Shown: positions 26,153 to 35,598 of the stretch, piece by piece
How positions within the stretch are numbered: position 1 is the stretch's first letter
How the letters are laid out: each line of letters starts with the position of its first letter
Assembly (NCBI RefSeq): GCF_003046795.1
Contig: NZ_PZKN01000020.1
Span: 22,634-86,633 of the forward strand
Source of the DNA: Desulfonatronum sp. SC1
GTDB lineage: Bacteria; Desulfobacterota; Desulfovibrionia; Desulfovibrionales; Desulfonatronaceae
DNA length: 64,000 nt
Direction: 5' to 3'
Notes under the pieces: generated by a model
The model's input: only the letters and a program-made list of their open reading frames with translations
What the model was told of the DNA's origin: nothing
Databases searched by the model: none
Position numbers and translations under genes: made by a program

Positions 26153-26671
26153 TCAATCCCGCTTTCCGGGCGCTGTTTGCTCCCTGGGCATGCGATCGTG
26201 AGGCACGCGCGGGTCCGGCTTGGTCATATCCGGCTTGGTCATATCCGGCTTGGTCATATCCGGCTTGGTCATATCCGGCTTGGTCATATCCGGCTTGGTC
26301 ATATCCGGCCTGGTCATGCCAGGCTTGGTGTTTCCAGGCCAGGTGATTTCCGGAGTGATCAGCAACGGGCCGAAGAGCACTTCGGTTTCCTGCTTTTCCT
26401 CCGGCGGCGGGACCACATGAATCACTCTGTCGCCCAATGCGTCGCCCGGACCGGGATTTCTGTCCATATACATCCGGGTTCCCGGCTTTGATTCCCCGGA
26501 AGGGCCGACTCGGATCACGGAATCGCCCGAGCGCTCATCCGTACCGATATACGTTCCGCCTGCCGCTTGGGCCAGGACATGCGACGCCCATGACTCCTCG
26601 GCGGTTACGAAACACGAAAACACGGCCACGACGAATCCAAGCCCCAATATCAATATCCATCGGCAAAGCAT
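26153..26671 (-). CDS. exported protein with PDMTK repeats
   Basis: The 172-aa protein has a signal peptide (LILGLGFVVAVFSCFVTA), a middle part of unknown type (GGTYIGTDERSGDSVIRVG), and a C-terminal tail made of six PDMTK pentapeptides followed by charged residues. The tail is low-complexity and probably disordered. GGAGG precedes ATG 26671. No family recognised. Confidence 0.7.
   Translation of the reverse strand: MLCRWILILGLGFVVAVFSCFVTAEESWASHVLAQAAGGTYIGTDERSGDSVIRVGPSGESKPGTRMYMDRNPGPGDALGDRVIHVVPPPEEKQETEVLFGPLLITPEITWPGNTKPGMTRPDMTKPDMTKPDMTKPDMTKPDMTKPDMTKPDPRVPHDRMPREQTAPGKRD
26221..26310 (-). repeat. six tandem 15-bp repeats
   Basis: The unit TGGTCATATCCGGCT (as read on the plus strand) is repeated head to tail six times, the last copy differing by one base, with degenerate copies after it. 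It encodes the PDMTK tail and is a likely slippage site. Confidence 0.95.
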
Positions 26672-26802
26672 CCTGTACCTCCTTACCGGAGTCCTTATCG
26701 GCGATTCGGGGATAAACCGAGTATTTTCCTTGAACAATGAACGCGGGAGTGGTAGTTTGCCTGAATCGTTCGTCATCACATTCCCAAGGAGCAATCGTCA
26801 TC

Positions 26803-27855
26803 ATGATGCCTCATCGCTCTCGGGCCTATCAACAGGCCGGCGTTGACATCCAGGCAGGCAATCGGCTTGTCGATCGGATCAAAAAAGCCATTTCGACCAC
26901 CCACACCAAGGGGGTCATTTCGGACATCGGCGGGTTCGGAGGCCTTTTCAAGCCGGACATGAACCAGTTCAACGAGCCCGTGCTGGTCGCGGCCACGGAC
27001 GGTGTGGGCACCAAGCTGAAGCTGGCCTTTGCCTTTCAGCGCCACGACACCATAGGTATCGACCTGGTGGCCATGAATGTCAACGACATCCTCGTCCAGG
27101 GTGCCAAGCCGCTCTTCTTCCTGGACTATTTCGCCACGGGCAAGCTGGATCTGGACCAGGCCGAACAAGTCGTGACCGGCATCGCCGTCGGCTGCAAGGA
27201 GGCCGGATGCGCCCTGTTGGGCGGGGAAACCGCCGAGATGCCGGACTTGTATTCTCCTGGAGAGTATGATCTGGCCGGTTTTTGCGTCGGCATCGTCGAA
27301 GACACCAGGATCATCGACGGCTCACGTTCCAGCCCCGGAGACCAACTCATCGGGCTGGCCTCCTCGGGATTCCACGCCAACGGCTACTCCCTGGTGCGCA
27401 AAGTACTCGCCGAATCCAAGCTGCAAGGCCAGGACACCTTCCCCGGAACCCAGAATTCCGTGGCCGACGTCCTGCTCAGCCCCACCAAAATCTACGTCAA
27501 GCCGGTACTGAACCTGCTGCGCGACCTGCCCATCAAAGGCATGGTCCACATCACCGGCGGCGGCTTTTATGACAACATTCCCCGGATCATCCCCAACCAG
27601 TTGCTGGCCTCGATCCAGTTCGGCTCCTGGCCCGTGCCCCAGGAATTTCTATGGATCAAGCAGGCCGGTCGGCTTTCCTGGGAGGAAATGCACCAAATTT
27701 TCAACGTGGGCATCGGCTTCCTGCTCGTAGTGGACAGACAGCACGCCGAAGAGATCATTTCCCGGCTCAACGCCCAGAATCAGGAAGCCTTCCTGATCGG
27801 TGAACTCCTAGAGCGCAAGGGCAAGGACGAGGAACAGGTGCGGATCGTCTTCTGA
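26803..27855 (+). CDS. purM: phosphoribosylformylglycinamidine cyclo-ligase (AIR synthetase)
   Basis: PurM closes the imidazole ring in purine synthesis (FGAM to AIR, using ATP). The 350-aa protein carries the family motifs GGFGGLF, ATDGVGTK, DLVAMNVNDILVQGAKPLFFLDYFA, GGETAEMP and ITGGGFYDNIPR, and is full length. AAGGAG lies 11 nt before ATG 26803. Confidence 0.97.
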   Translation: MMPHRSRAYQQAGVDIQAGNRLVDRIKKAISTTHTKGVISDIGGFGGLFKPDMNQFNEPVLVAATDGVGTKLKLAFAFQRHDTIGIDLVAMNVNDILVQGAKPLFFLDYFATGKLDLDQAEQVVTGIAVGCKEAGCALLGGETAEMPDLYSPGEYDLAGFCVGIVEDTRIIDGSRSSPGDQLIGLASSGFHANGYSLVRKVLAESKLQGQDTFPGTQNSVADVLLSPTKIYVKPVLNLLRDLPIKGMVHITGGGFYDNIPRIIPNQLLASIQFGSWPVPQEFLWIKQAGRLSWEEMHQIFNVGIGFLLVVDRQHAEEIISRLNAQNQEAFLIGELLERKGKDEEQVRIVF

Positions 27856-27920
27856 TTCACGCTAACACTGGCGGCATGTTGATACAGTCCGATTCCGCGG
27901 GCTGTTCAAAAGCCCGCCTC

Positions 27921-29189
27921 TCACTCCAGATACGGATTGAAGTAGCCGAAGCGAATCCACGGAGCCTGACGGCGCAGTTCCCGGATCATCGATTGCAAGC
28001 CCATTCCGGTCTCCCGCTCTTCGCTGGCGTTCCGGTACAGACCCAGATACAATTCCGGATCGAGGTTCATGTTCCTAAGCTGGATGAAATCCACCTGTTC
28101 GGCCTTGACCAGTTCGGTCAGGGCCACGACGTCTGCGGGTCTGTCGCTGATTCCCGGAAAAAACAGGTAATTCAGGGACACGAACAACCCACCTTGCTTG
28201 GCCTTGCGGATGCTTTCCCGCACGTCACCAAAAGCGTAGCCCTGGGGACGATGGTATCGCGCATACACCGCTTCCCGAGCGCTGTTCAGGCTGACCCGAA
28301 TCGAGGACATCCCGGCCCGGGCCAAATCCGGAATCGTCTCCGGCAGGCCGGCGTTGGTGTTCACGTTCACGGTCCCTTGGCCGCCGGACGCCCGAAAATC
28401 ATGCACCGCCCGAGCGATCAACTCCGCCTCGGTCAAGGGCTCGCCCTCGCACCCTTGGCCGAAGGAAAAGATGGCCCTGGGTTCACATTGCCCATGATGA
28501 TCCATGATTTCCACGATTTCGCGGGACGAAGGACGAAACCGGATTCGATTCTGCGTGGAGGGAAAGCCGGAATCCGACGGCTGCAGGGACAGACAGCCCA
28601 CGCAACGGGCGTTGCAGGAGCGCGACGTGGGCAATGGCGCTTCGTACCGGCCCAAGGCCAGATTCCGGGCCGCCGGGCAGGATGAGACAAGAGCACAGTC
28701 GGCCAGATGTCGAACAAGCCGATTATCGGGAAACGTCTTCAACCATTGCCTAGCCCCGGCCTGGATCCGCTTCGGGGAGATACCCTCGAATCGTTGTCGC
28801 GGGTCTTCATCCACCCGGGTCGCGCAGACCCAAAATCGCCCCCGGGCATACCCCACCGCGCCGTAGGCGAACAGCGGCAGGACCGGTGCGCCGGGATCCG
28901 TCTCATAGGCGCAAACCGCGCTCAATGTATATCCCGGACTGACGAAGGCCGCCACCGCGGTCCAATCCCCTGCCTCGATCCGCCCTCGGTCCGAGTCCCA
29001 GCCCAGGGCACGCCGACCAGGGAGCAAAAACAACTCGCATTCCTTTGGTAGCGGGATCAGTTCCTCGGGCTCCGGACGACGAAATTCCCAACCGTTCCGA
29101 CACACCATGCCCAGCGAGGGATGATCGAAGATCCGTCCGTGTCGGTCCGCGAAAACCATGCGAGGGGCGACGTCGACGTGCTTGTTCAT
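27921..29189 (-). CDS. radical SAM protein of unknown function
   Basis: The 422-aa protein has a roughly 180-residue N-terminal region (with FDHPSLGMVCRNGWEF) followed by a radical SAM core: cluster motif CNARCVGC, then FGQGCEGEPL and a TIM-barrel pattern (VNTNAGLPETIPDLARAGMSSIRVSLN). A GGAGAGGG ribosome site precedes ATG 29189. It is convergent with purM. The N-terminal domain and substrate are unrecognised. Confidence 0.85.
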   Translation of the reverse strand: MNKHVDVAPRMVFADRHGRIFDHPSLGMVCRNGWEFRRPEPEELIPLPKECELFLLPGRRALGWDSDRGRIEAGDWTAVAAFVSPGYTLSAVCAYETDPGAPVLPLFAYGAVGYARGRFWVCATRVDEDPRQRFEGISPKRIQAGARQWLKTFPDNRLVRHLADCALVSSCPAARNLALGRYEAPLPTSRSCNARCVGCLSLQPSDSGFPSTQNRIRFRPSSREIVEIMDHHGQCEPRAIFSFGQGCEGEPLTEAELIARAVHDFRASGGQGTVNVNTNAGLPETIPDLARAGMSSIRVSLNSAREAVYARYHRPQGYAFGDVRESIRKAKQGGLFVSLNYLFFPGISDRPADVVALTELVKAEQVDFIQLRNMNLDPELYLGLYRNASEERETGMGLQSMIRELRRQAPWIRFGYFNPYLE

Positions 29190-29455
29190 GTTCGAGACCC
29201 TCTCCATCGACTTTTTTCTCCGCCCCGACGGATAGGTCATCCTCCGTCCCTTGGCAATCCGTCATGAGACGTGTCGCGCCCCTCAATCCAAGACAAAACC
29301 GCCCTGAAAATCGTCCCGAAGAGGTTGACCTGCTCCGCTTCGTTGCTCAGAATGGCTTGCCGGAATCGTTACGCGACGCGTTTTCATCGCCCTTGCGCCC
29401 CGCATCTTAGCGACCACTGCAACCAATGCAACCATTTTGCCTTTCGGGAGGAATC

Positions 29456-32400
29456 ATGACCGGAACACAACCCAAGGCGGCCATCTTCGATCTGGGCGGC
29501 GTTTTGACCAGCACCGACCATCTGCACGCCAAGGCTTGGGAACAGATCCTCAATCCGTTCCTGGAAAACGTCGCCGAAAAGGAAGGCAGCCCGTTCCGGC
29601 CCTTTGATCCGCAAGGCGACTACCGCAACCACCTGGAACGCCGCCCGGCCTTTGAAGGCGCGCTGAGTTTTTTCAAATCTCGGAACATCGAACCGCCTTA
29701 TGGCCGGTCGGACGACTCGGTCGAGCTCCAGACCATCCACGGCTTGTGTCGTCGAAAAAACGACCTTTTCCTGGAACTGCTCAACACTCATGGCCCAAAA
29801 ATTATCGATTCATCGGTTGAGTTGCTGCAATCCCTCAAAAAGGATGGCTTTCAAATCGGCATCACCTCCTCCAGCCTGAACTGCGACTGTATTCTGAAGC
29901 TTGCCGGCCTGGAAGGCCTGTACGACGTGCGCATGGATGACGAGATGCTCCGCGAACAAGGCCTCCGGGAAAAACCCCATCCGGACATGCTCCTGGCCGC
30001 GGCCAAGGCCATGGGCCGGTACCCCGGGGAATGCCTGGTGGTGGACGACGCCCTGGCCGGGGTCCAGGCCGGACGAGCCGGCAACTTCGGAATGATCATC
30101 GGCTTGGCGCGCAACGGCGAAGGAGAAATGCTGCGCCAGTTCGGCGCGGACATGGTTCTGGGCGACTTGTCGGAAACCTGCCCCGAGGACATCCTGGCCT
30201 GGTTCGAGCACGAACTGCCTGGGGACGGCTGGAAGCTCGGCTATGTCGGCCTGGATCGCGGTGACGAGAAACTTCGCGAAACCCTGACCACCGTGGGCAA
30301 CGGGTATATCGGCACGAGAGGATGCTTCGAGGGCGAACGGGCCTCCTTCTACCACTACCCCGGAACCTACATGGCGGGCATCTTCAACCGCGTCCCGAGC
30401 ATGGTTCACGGCAAGGAAATCTTCAACAACGATTTCGTGAACTGCCCGAACTGGCTGCCGGTGGAATTCAAGATCGGCAACGGCAAATTCCTGAGCCCGC
30501 TGCAAATGGAACTGCTCAGCTACAAACAGGAGCTGGACCTGCGCCGCGGCGTGCTGCAGCGGACCATGATCTGCCGGGACGTCCACGGCCTGATCACCCG
30601 GATCCGCTCCGAGCGTCTGGCCAGCATGGCCGAGCCCCATCTTTGCGCGCTACGCTACGAGCTGACGCCCATCAACTACTCCGCGCCCATCACCATGCGG
30701 GTCAGCCTGGACGGGAACGTGGAAAACGCCAACGTGCCCCGGTACTCCCAACTGACCTCCAAGCACCTGGAACTGATGCACTCCGGCCGGACAGCCGCCG
30801 GGGTCTGCCTGCGGGTCAAGACCAGCAGCTCCGGCTACCAGATCCACATGGAGGCCCACAACCGACTGCTGGAGGAAAACAAGCCCCTGTCCCCGGAACG
30901 CGAGGTTTTCAAGAGCGACGCGGAAATCGGGGAGGAACTGCGCTTCCATGCTTACGAGAACCGGACCTACGCTCTGGAAAAAATCGTCGCGGTGTACACC
31001 TCCCTGGACGGGGTCCAGGATCTGGGCAGCGCGGCTTCCAGCCTGGCCGGAAAACAGGCTTCCTTTGCCAAGATTCTCAGCGCTCACGAACGGGCCTGGG
31101 CCGCGTTGTGGGACAAGGCGGACATCCGCATCCAGGGCGACCGCTTCGTCCAGCGCACCACCCGTCTGCACATCTACCACCTCCTGACCACGGCCTCGCC
31201 GCACAACCGTCGGCTCTATACCGGGATGCCCGCCCGAGGACTGCACGGCGAGGCCTATCGCGGTCATATTTTCTGGGACGAGATATACATCCTGCCGTTT
31301 TTCGATCTCCATTTTCCGGAAATATCCCGTTCCCTGCTGCTCTACCGCTACCACCGCCTGGACGGAGCCCGGGAGTACGCCAGCCAGTACGGCTACAAGG
31401 GGGCCATGTACCCCTGGCAGACCGCGGACGGCGGCGACGAGGAGACCCAGGAAATTCACTACAATCCCGCCGGCAAGACCTGGGACCCGGATCTTAGCCG
31501 CAGACAGCGCCACGTTTCCATCGCCATCTTCGCCAATGTCTGGCGCTACGTAAACTGGTCCAAGGACGAGCGGTTCCTGCGGGACTACGGCGCGGAAATG
31601 CTTCTGGAAATCGCCCGGTTTTGGGCGGACATCGCCCGGTTCGACCCTGAGACGGACCGCTACCACATTGAGGGTGTAATGGGACCGGATGAGTTCCATG
31701 AAAAGCTGCCCGGCTCCGAAGAGCCCGGCATCAAGGACAACGCCTACACCAACGTCATGGTGGTCTGGCTCCTGGAACGAGCCCTGGAACTGGTGGAGCG
31801 CCTGCCCTCCGCGACCATGAAGAAGCTGCGCGACAGGATCGGCTTTGACCCCTCGGAGACGGAGAAGTGGCGGGACATGATCCACAAGCTGAACGTGCTG
31901 CTGTCACCTGAAGGCATCATCCATCAGTTTGACGGGTATATGGATCTGAAAGAGCTGGACTGGGATGCCTACCGCCGCCGCTACTATGACATTCATCGCA
32001 TGGACCGCATCCTCAAGGCAGAGGGGGACAGCCCGGACAACTACAAACTGGCCAAGCAGGCCGACGTGCTGATGATGTACTACCTGCTGGACCCCGACGA
32101 AGTGGCTCACATTCTGCGCGAACTGGGGCACGAGATCGACGACCCCCTGGAACTGCTCCAGAAAAATTACGATTTCTACGAGCCGCGCACCAGCCACGGT
32201 TCCACCCTGAGCAAAGTGGTCCACGCCGTGGTTTCCTACTTCATCCACTCCGACGCCGGAACGTGGCGCTGGTTCGTGGAAGCCATGAAAAGCGACGTCT
32301 ACGACACCCAGGGCGGGACCACCAAGGAGGGCATTCATACCGGAGTAATGGCCGCCACTCTGGACATCATCCTGCGTTGCTTCGCCGGGCTACAGCTGAC

Positions 32401-32653
32401 GGGAGAACACCCCGTGATCCAGCCCCGGCTGCCTGAACACTGGCAAAAGCTGTCCTTCCGCTTCCAACTCCAGCGGACCTGGTACGACGTGGAACTGGAG
32501 CACGGCCGGGCCAGGCTGTCCATCACCGGCCGCGAGGGCGAAGAACGGACCATCGCTCTGGACGATAAGACCTTCCACCTGCTGCCGGGCCGATGCACCG
32601 AAGCCGATTTTCCGGACGATCCCATGCCCATGGATTGGAGGATCGAAGTATGA
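29456..32653 (+). CDS. HAD (beta-phosphoglucomutase-like) / glycoside hydrolase family 65 phosphorylase fusion
   Basis: The 1,065-aa protein joins an N-terminal HAD domain (about 1-245) to a GH65 phosphorylase (about 260-1055). GH65 enzymes split trehalose, maltose or kojibiose with phosphate to give beta-glucose 1-phosphate; the probable acid residue is Glu746 in MGPDEFHE. A fused beta-phosphoglucomutase would convert that product to glucose 6-phosphate. The HAD motif here is FD12LGG rather than FDLDG, so the second aspartate, the general acid/base in true mutases, is missing. The domain may therefore be a phosphatase or inactive. GGGAGG precedes ATG 29456. The stop overlaps the next start (ATGA). 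Confidence 0.9.
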   Translation: MTGTQPKAAIFDLGGVLTSTDHLHAKAWEQILNPFLENVAEKEGSPFRPFDPQGDYRNHLERRPAFEGALSFFKSRNIEPPYGRSDDSVELQTIHGLCRRKNDLFLELLNTHGPKIIDSSVELLQSLKKDGFQIGITSSSLNCDCILKLAGLEGLYDVRMDDEMLREQGLREKPHPDMLLAAAKAMGRYPGECLVVDDALAGVQAGRAGNFGMIIGLARNGEGEMLRQFGADMVLGDLSETCPEDILAWFEHELPGDGWKLGYVGLDRGDEKLRETLTTVGNGYIGTRGCFEGERASFYHYPGTYMAGIFNRVPSMVHGKEIFNNDFVNCPNWLPVEFKIGNGKFLSPLQMELLSYKQELDLRRGVLQRTMICRDVHGLITRIRSERLASMAEPHLCALRYELTPINYSAPITMRVSLDGNVENANVPRYSQLTSKHLELMHSGRTAAGVCLRVKTSSSGYQIHMEAHNRLLEENKPLSPEREVFKSDAEIGEELRFHAYENRTYALEKIVAVYTSLDGVQDLGSAASSLAGKQASFAKILSAHERAWAALWDKADIRIQGDRFVQRTTRLHIYHLLTTASPHNRRLYTGMPARGLHGEAYRGHIFWDEIYILPFFDLHFPEISRSLLLYRYHRLDGAREYASQYGYKGAMYPWQTADGGDEETQEIHYNPAGKTWDPDLSRRQRHVSIAIFANVWRYVNWSKDERFLRDYGAEMLLEIARFWADIARFDPETDRYHIEGVMGPDEFHEKLPGSEEPGIKDNAYTNVMVVWLLERALELVERLPSATMKKLRDRIGFDPSETEKWRDMIHKLNVLLSPEGIIHQFDGYMDLKELDWDAYRRRYYDIHRMDRILKAEGDSPDNYKLAKQADVLMMYYLLDPDEVAHILRELGHEIDDPLELLQKNYDFYEPRTSHGSTLSKVVHAVVSYFIHSDAGTWRWFVEAMKSDVYDTQGGTTKEGIHTGVMAATLDIILRCFAGLQLTGEHPVIQPRLPEHWQKLSFRFQLQRTWYDVELEHGRARLSITGREGEERTIALDDKTFHLLPGRCTEADFPDDPMPMDWRIEV

Positions 32654-33258
32654 ACAGGTTCATTCAGAACACAATTCAGGTGGGCGATCCCGACACCCGA
32701 ATGGTCCACACCCCGGGAACACGAAAAGTCTTCGATTCACAATCGACCAACATTTTCCTGGTCGGGCTCCGGGCCAGCGGCAAGTCCACCCTGGGCAAAC
32801 TCCTGGCTCAGCGCCTGGAAATGCGCTTCATGGACACCGACGCTCTGGTTGTGGACAAGTCCGGACGGAGCATCGCCGACATCGTGGCCTCGGACGGCTG
32901 GGACGCCTTCCGCGGCCTGGAGTCCGAGGTATTGCAGGAGATCTGCGCCCAACGCGGCCAAGTCGTGGCCACCGGAGGCGGCATCGTCCTGGCCCTGAAA
33001 AATCAAGAACTGATTCAACAATCCGGAACGACCTTTTATTTGATGACCGAAATCTCCACCCTGCTCGGACGATTGAACGCGGCACCAAACCCGGACCACC
33101 GCCCGCCTCTCTCCGGCCTGACTCCGGAGCAGGAACTGATCCAAAGCAATATCCAGCGCAGCCCGATCTACATGAACCTGGCCGACCATATTCTGCGCTC
33201 CGAGGACAGCCTCGAGAACACCTTGCGGGACGCCCTGGACAAGCTCAACGTCCGGTGA
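32650..33258 (+). CDS. aroK: shikimate kinase
   Basis: The 202-aa protein has an unusual N-terminal extension of about 30 residues, then the shikimate kinase core: P-loop GLRASGKST, FMDTD, SDGWDAFRGLESEVL and the VVATGGGIVL motif. It phosphorylates shikimate in aromatic amino acid synthesis. It starts within the stop of the GH65 fusion gene, suggesting co-translation, although the two functions are unrelated. Confidence 0.92.
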   Translation: MNRFIQNTIQVGDPDTRMVHTPGTRKVFDSQSTNIFLVGLRASGKSTLGKLLAQRLEMRFMDTDALVVDKSGRSIADIVASDGWDAFRGLESEVLQEICAQRGQVVATGGGIVLALKNQELIQQSGTTFYLMTEISTLLGRLNAAPNPDHRPPLSGLTPEQELIQSNIQRSPIYMNLADHILRSEDSLENTLRDALDKLNVR

Positions 33259-33301
33259 GACCTGTTCCGCGGAGAGACCGGATGTCGAGTTTGACAAAAA
33301 C

Positions 33302-33343
33302 GTAAACATCGTCCGCCACGCTGCCGCGGAAGTTTACATTTTT
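33302..33343 (+). terminator. probable terminator after aroK
   Basis: GTAAAC (33302-33307) pairs with GTTTAC (33332-33337), with an inner TCCGC/GCGGA pairing, followed by a T5 run. It separates aroK from glnA. Confidence 0.6.
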
Positions 33344-33475
33344 GAAGAGTTTTTCTCGACCCGACATGAGAGAGCATCCTTCACGCTCCTTGTTTCCATG
33401 ACTTTTTCCATCATGGCCTTTAACTTGAAGGTCACTCTCATCATTGTTCAAATTTAACATTCGGAGGATTCCCGC

Positions 33476-34822
33476 ATGACCGACTCACCCGTATTCAACT
33501 GCAAAAACGCCGACGACGTAATGAAGGCGGTACGCGACTACAATGTCAGCTTCGTTCAATTCTGGTTCGTGGACGTCATCGGAACGCTGAAGAGCTTTCA
33601 GATCACCATTAGTGAATTGGAAAACGCTTTTGAAGAAGGCATGGGCTTCGACGGATCCTCCATTCTCGGCTTCGCCCGGATCCACGAAAGCGACATGGTC
33701 GCCATTCCGGACCCGACTACCTTTCAGATGGTGCCCTGGCGGCCCATGGACCGCCCGGTAGCCCGGATGTTCTGCGACATCAAGAACCCCGACGGAACAC
33801 CCTACGTCGCGGACAGCCGATACGTTCTCAAGCGCATCCTAAGCAAGGCCGCGGAAAAGGGCTACACGTTCTATGTCGGCCCGGAACTGGAATTCTTCCT
33901 GTTCGACTCCGCCCACGAACCGATCATCATCGACCAGGGCGGATACTTCGACGCCCCACCTCTGGATCTGGGCAATGACGTCCGCCGGGACATCATCTTC
34001 GCCCTGAACCGCATGGGCATCACCGTGGAGTACAGCCATCACGAGGTGGCCCCCAGCCAGCATGAAATCGACCTGCGCTACGCCGAGGCCCTGCACATGG
34101 CCGACATCGCCGTGACCTACAAGGTCGTGTGCAAAGAGATCGCCCGCAAGCACGGCTGCTACTGCTCCTTCATGCCCAAACCCATCTTCGGCCAGAACGG
34201 CAGCGGGATGCACACCCACCAGTCCCTGTTCAAGAACGGCAAAAACATTTTCCACGATGCCAACGACAAGTTTTTTCTGAGCGCTGAGTGCAAGAGCTAC
34301 ATCGCCGGCCTGCTCAAGCACGCCCCGGAATTCTGCGCCGTGACCAACCAATGGGTGAATTCCTACAAGCGGCTGGTTCCCGGCTACGAAGCCCCGGTCT
34401 ACCTGGCTTGGGCCCGTCGCAATCGCTCTTCCCTGGTCCGGGTGCCGCTGTACAAACCCGGCAAGGAAGTGGCCACCCGAGTAGAGCTGCGCTCCCCGGA
34501 CCCGGCCTGCAACCCTTATCTGGCCTTCGCCGTGATGCTCGCCGCCGGGCTCAAGGGTATGGAAGAGAACTACAAGCTGCCCGACCCCGTGGAAGAAGAC
34601 ATCTTTGAAATGTCCGCCAAAGAACGCTCCCAGCACCACATCGACTCCCTGCCGGGCAGCCTCGGCGAGGCCGTGGCCGTCCTGGAGCAAAGCTCTCTAC
34701 TCAAGGAAGCCCTGGGCGAACATATCTTTTCCAAGTTCATCGAGAACAAGAAGAAGGAGTGGGACGACTACCGTATTCAGGTGTCCCAGTACGAGATCGA
34801 CAGGTACCTGCCTTTGCTGTAG
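33476..34822 (+). CDS. glnA: glutamine synthetase, type I
   Basis: The enzyme makes glutamine from glutamate, ammonia and ATP. The 448-aa protein has the GSI motifs MGFDGSSILGF, the metal/substrate segment PELEFFLFD, the ATP motif KPIFGQNGSGMHTHQSL, and the C-terminal RVELRSPDPACNPYLAFA. The region that carries the adenylylated tyrosine in enteric-type enzymes reads DPVEEDIFEMSAKER, without tyrosine, and the protein is about 20 residues shorter. It therefore belongs to the GSI-alpha type, controlled by means other than adenylylation. CGGAGG precedes ATG 33476. Confidence 0.97.
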   Translation: MTDSPVFNCKNADDVMKAVRDYNVSFVQFWFVDVIGTLKSFQITISELENAFEEGMGFDGSSILGFARIHESDMVAIPDPTTFQMVPWRPMDRPVARMFCDIKNPDGTPYVADSRYVLKRILSKAAEKGYTFYVGPELEFFLFDSAHEPIIIDQGGYFDAPPLDLGNDVRRDIIFALNRMGITVEYSHHEVAPSQHEIDLRYAEALHMADIAVTYKVVCKEIARKHGCYCSFMPKPIFGQNGSGMHTHQSLFKNGKNIFHDANDKFFLSAECKSYIAGLLKHAPEFCAVTNQWVNSYKRLVPGYEAPVYLAWARRNRSSLVRVPLYKPGKEVATRVELRSPDPACNPYLAFAVMLAAGLKGMEENYKLPDPVEEDIFEMSAKERSQHHIDSLPGSLGEAVAVLEQSSLLKEALGEHIFSKFIENKKKEWDDYRIQVSQYEIDRYLPLL

Positions 34823-34871
34823 CGGGTCGTCCCGCCGTATACCGCTGGCCAAACCGTTCCAGCGCAAAACG

Positions 34872-34916
34872 GGAACGCCCCGGTGCCTTATGAAGGTGCC
34901 GGGGCGTTCCTGTTTT
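34872..34916 (+). terminator. intrinsic terminator of glnA
   Basis: A 12-bp stem (34872-34883 with 34899-34910) is followed by TGTTTT, 50 nt after the glnA stop. Confidence 0.85.
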
Positions 34917-34945
34917 GTCACGACCGGTCAAGAAACCGGAATCAA

Positions 34946-35398
34946 TCAGCGCGAGAACTCCACCTGGGAAGTGACCGAGCCCAATCCGCGATGAACATTC
35001 AGCCCGACCAACCGCCAGCGGTACGAGGCCTCGGGATCCCATTCGCAAAGCAGAATCCGAATCACCCCGTTCTGCCGCTTGAACTCGCTGGATCCGTCGC
35101 CCAGGCGGACCCTTTCGGTCACCACAAAGGGGCAGTCGGGACAGTCCTCGGAGGTGTCCAGGCGCATCCACTCCAGATAGACGAAGCCGAGCTTGTTGGC
35201 AGCCCCATGCACCAGAGCCCTGGCATCCAGACACGCTCCCTGACGCTGGTGCTGGACTTGCCCCCAGGAAAAGCGATCCTCGTCCAATCGCGGCTCGGGC
35301 CAGCCTTTTTTGCCGCATCCCGCGCCGACAAGCAGCAGACTCACCGCCACGAAACAGATCATGTACCATCGTCCGAACTTCAATATGTTCACCTTCAT
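34946..35398 (-). CDS. small lipoprotein of unknown function
   Basis: The 150-aa precursor has a short basic N-terminus, a hydrophobic stretch and a lipobox (LLLVGAGC), then a roughly 120-residue mature domain (GFVYLEWMRLDTSEDCPDCPF ... VGLNVHRGLGSVTSQVEFS) with a Cys-x-x-Cys pair and a fibronectin-like ending. GGGGAGG directly abuts ATG 35398; a GTG at 35392 has better spacing and may be the true start. It is divergent from lptD, so an envelope role is likely, but I recognise no family. Confidence 0.75.
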   Translation of the reverse strand: MKVNILKFGRWYMICFVAVSLLLVGAGCGKKGWPEPRLDEDRFSWGQVQHQRQGACLDARALVHGAANKLGFVYLEWMRLDTSEDCPDCPFVVTERVRLGDGSSEFKRQNGVIRILLCEWDPEASYRWRLVGLNVHRGLGSVTSQVEFSR

Positions 35399-35598
35399 CC
35401 TCCCCGGCTTCAAAATGTCGACGAGCCTTGCGGCCAAAGCCACGCGCGACCGCGCTGAAAACAACCCCCAAGGTCAATGTCCGCATCATTAATCCATGTC
35501 CCACCTGGAAACAAGACTTTCTTTACTCAAATCCTGAAACGGATTAAGGGAATGCAGCTTTGTCATCATACTGCTTTCGCCAAGGAGTCCTTTTCCCC

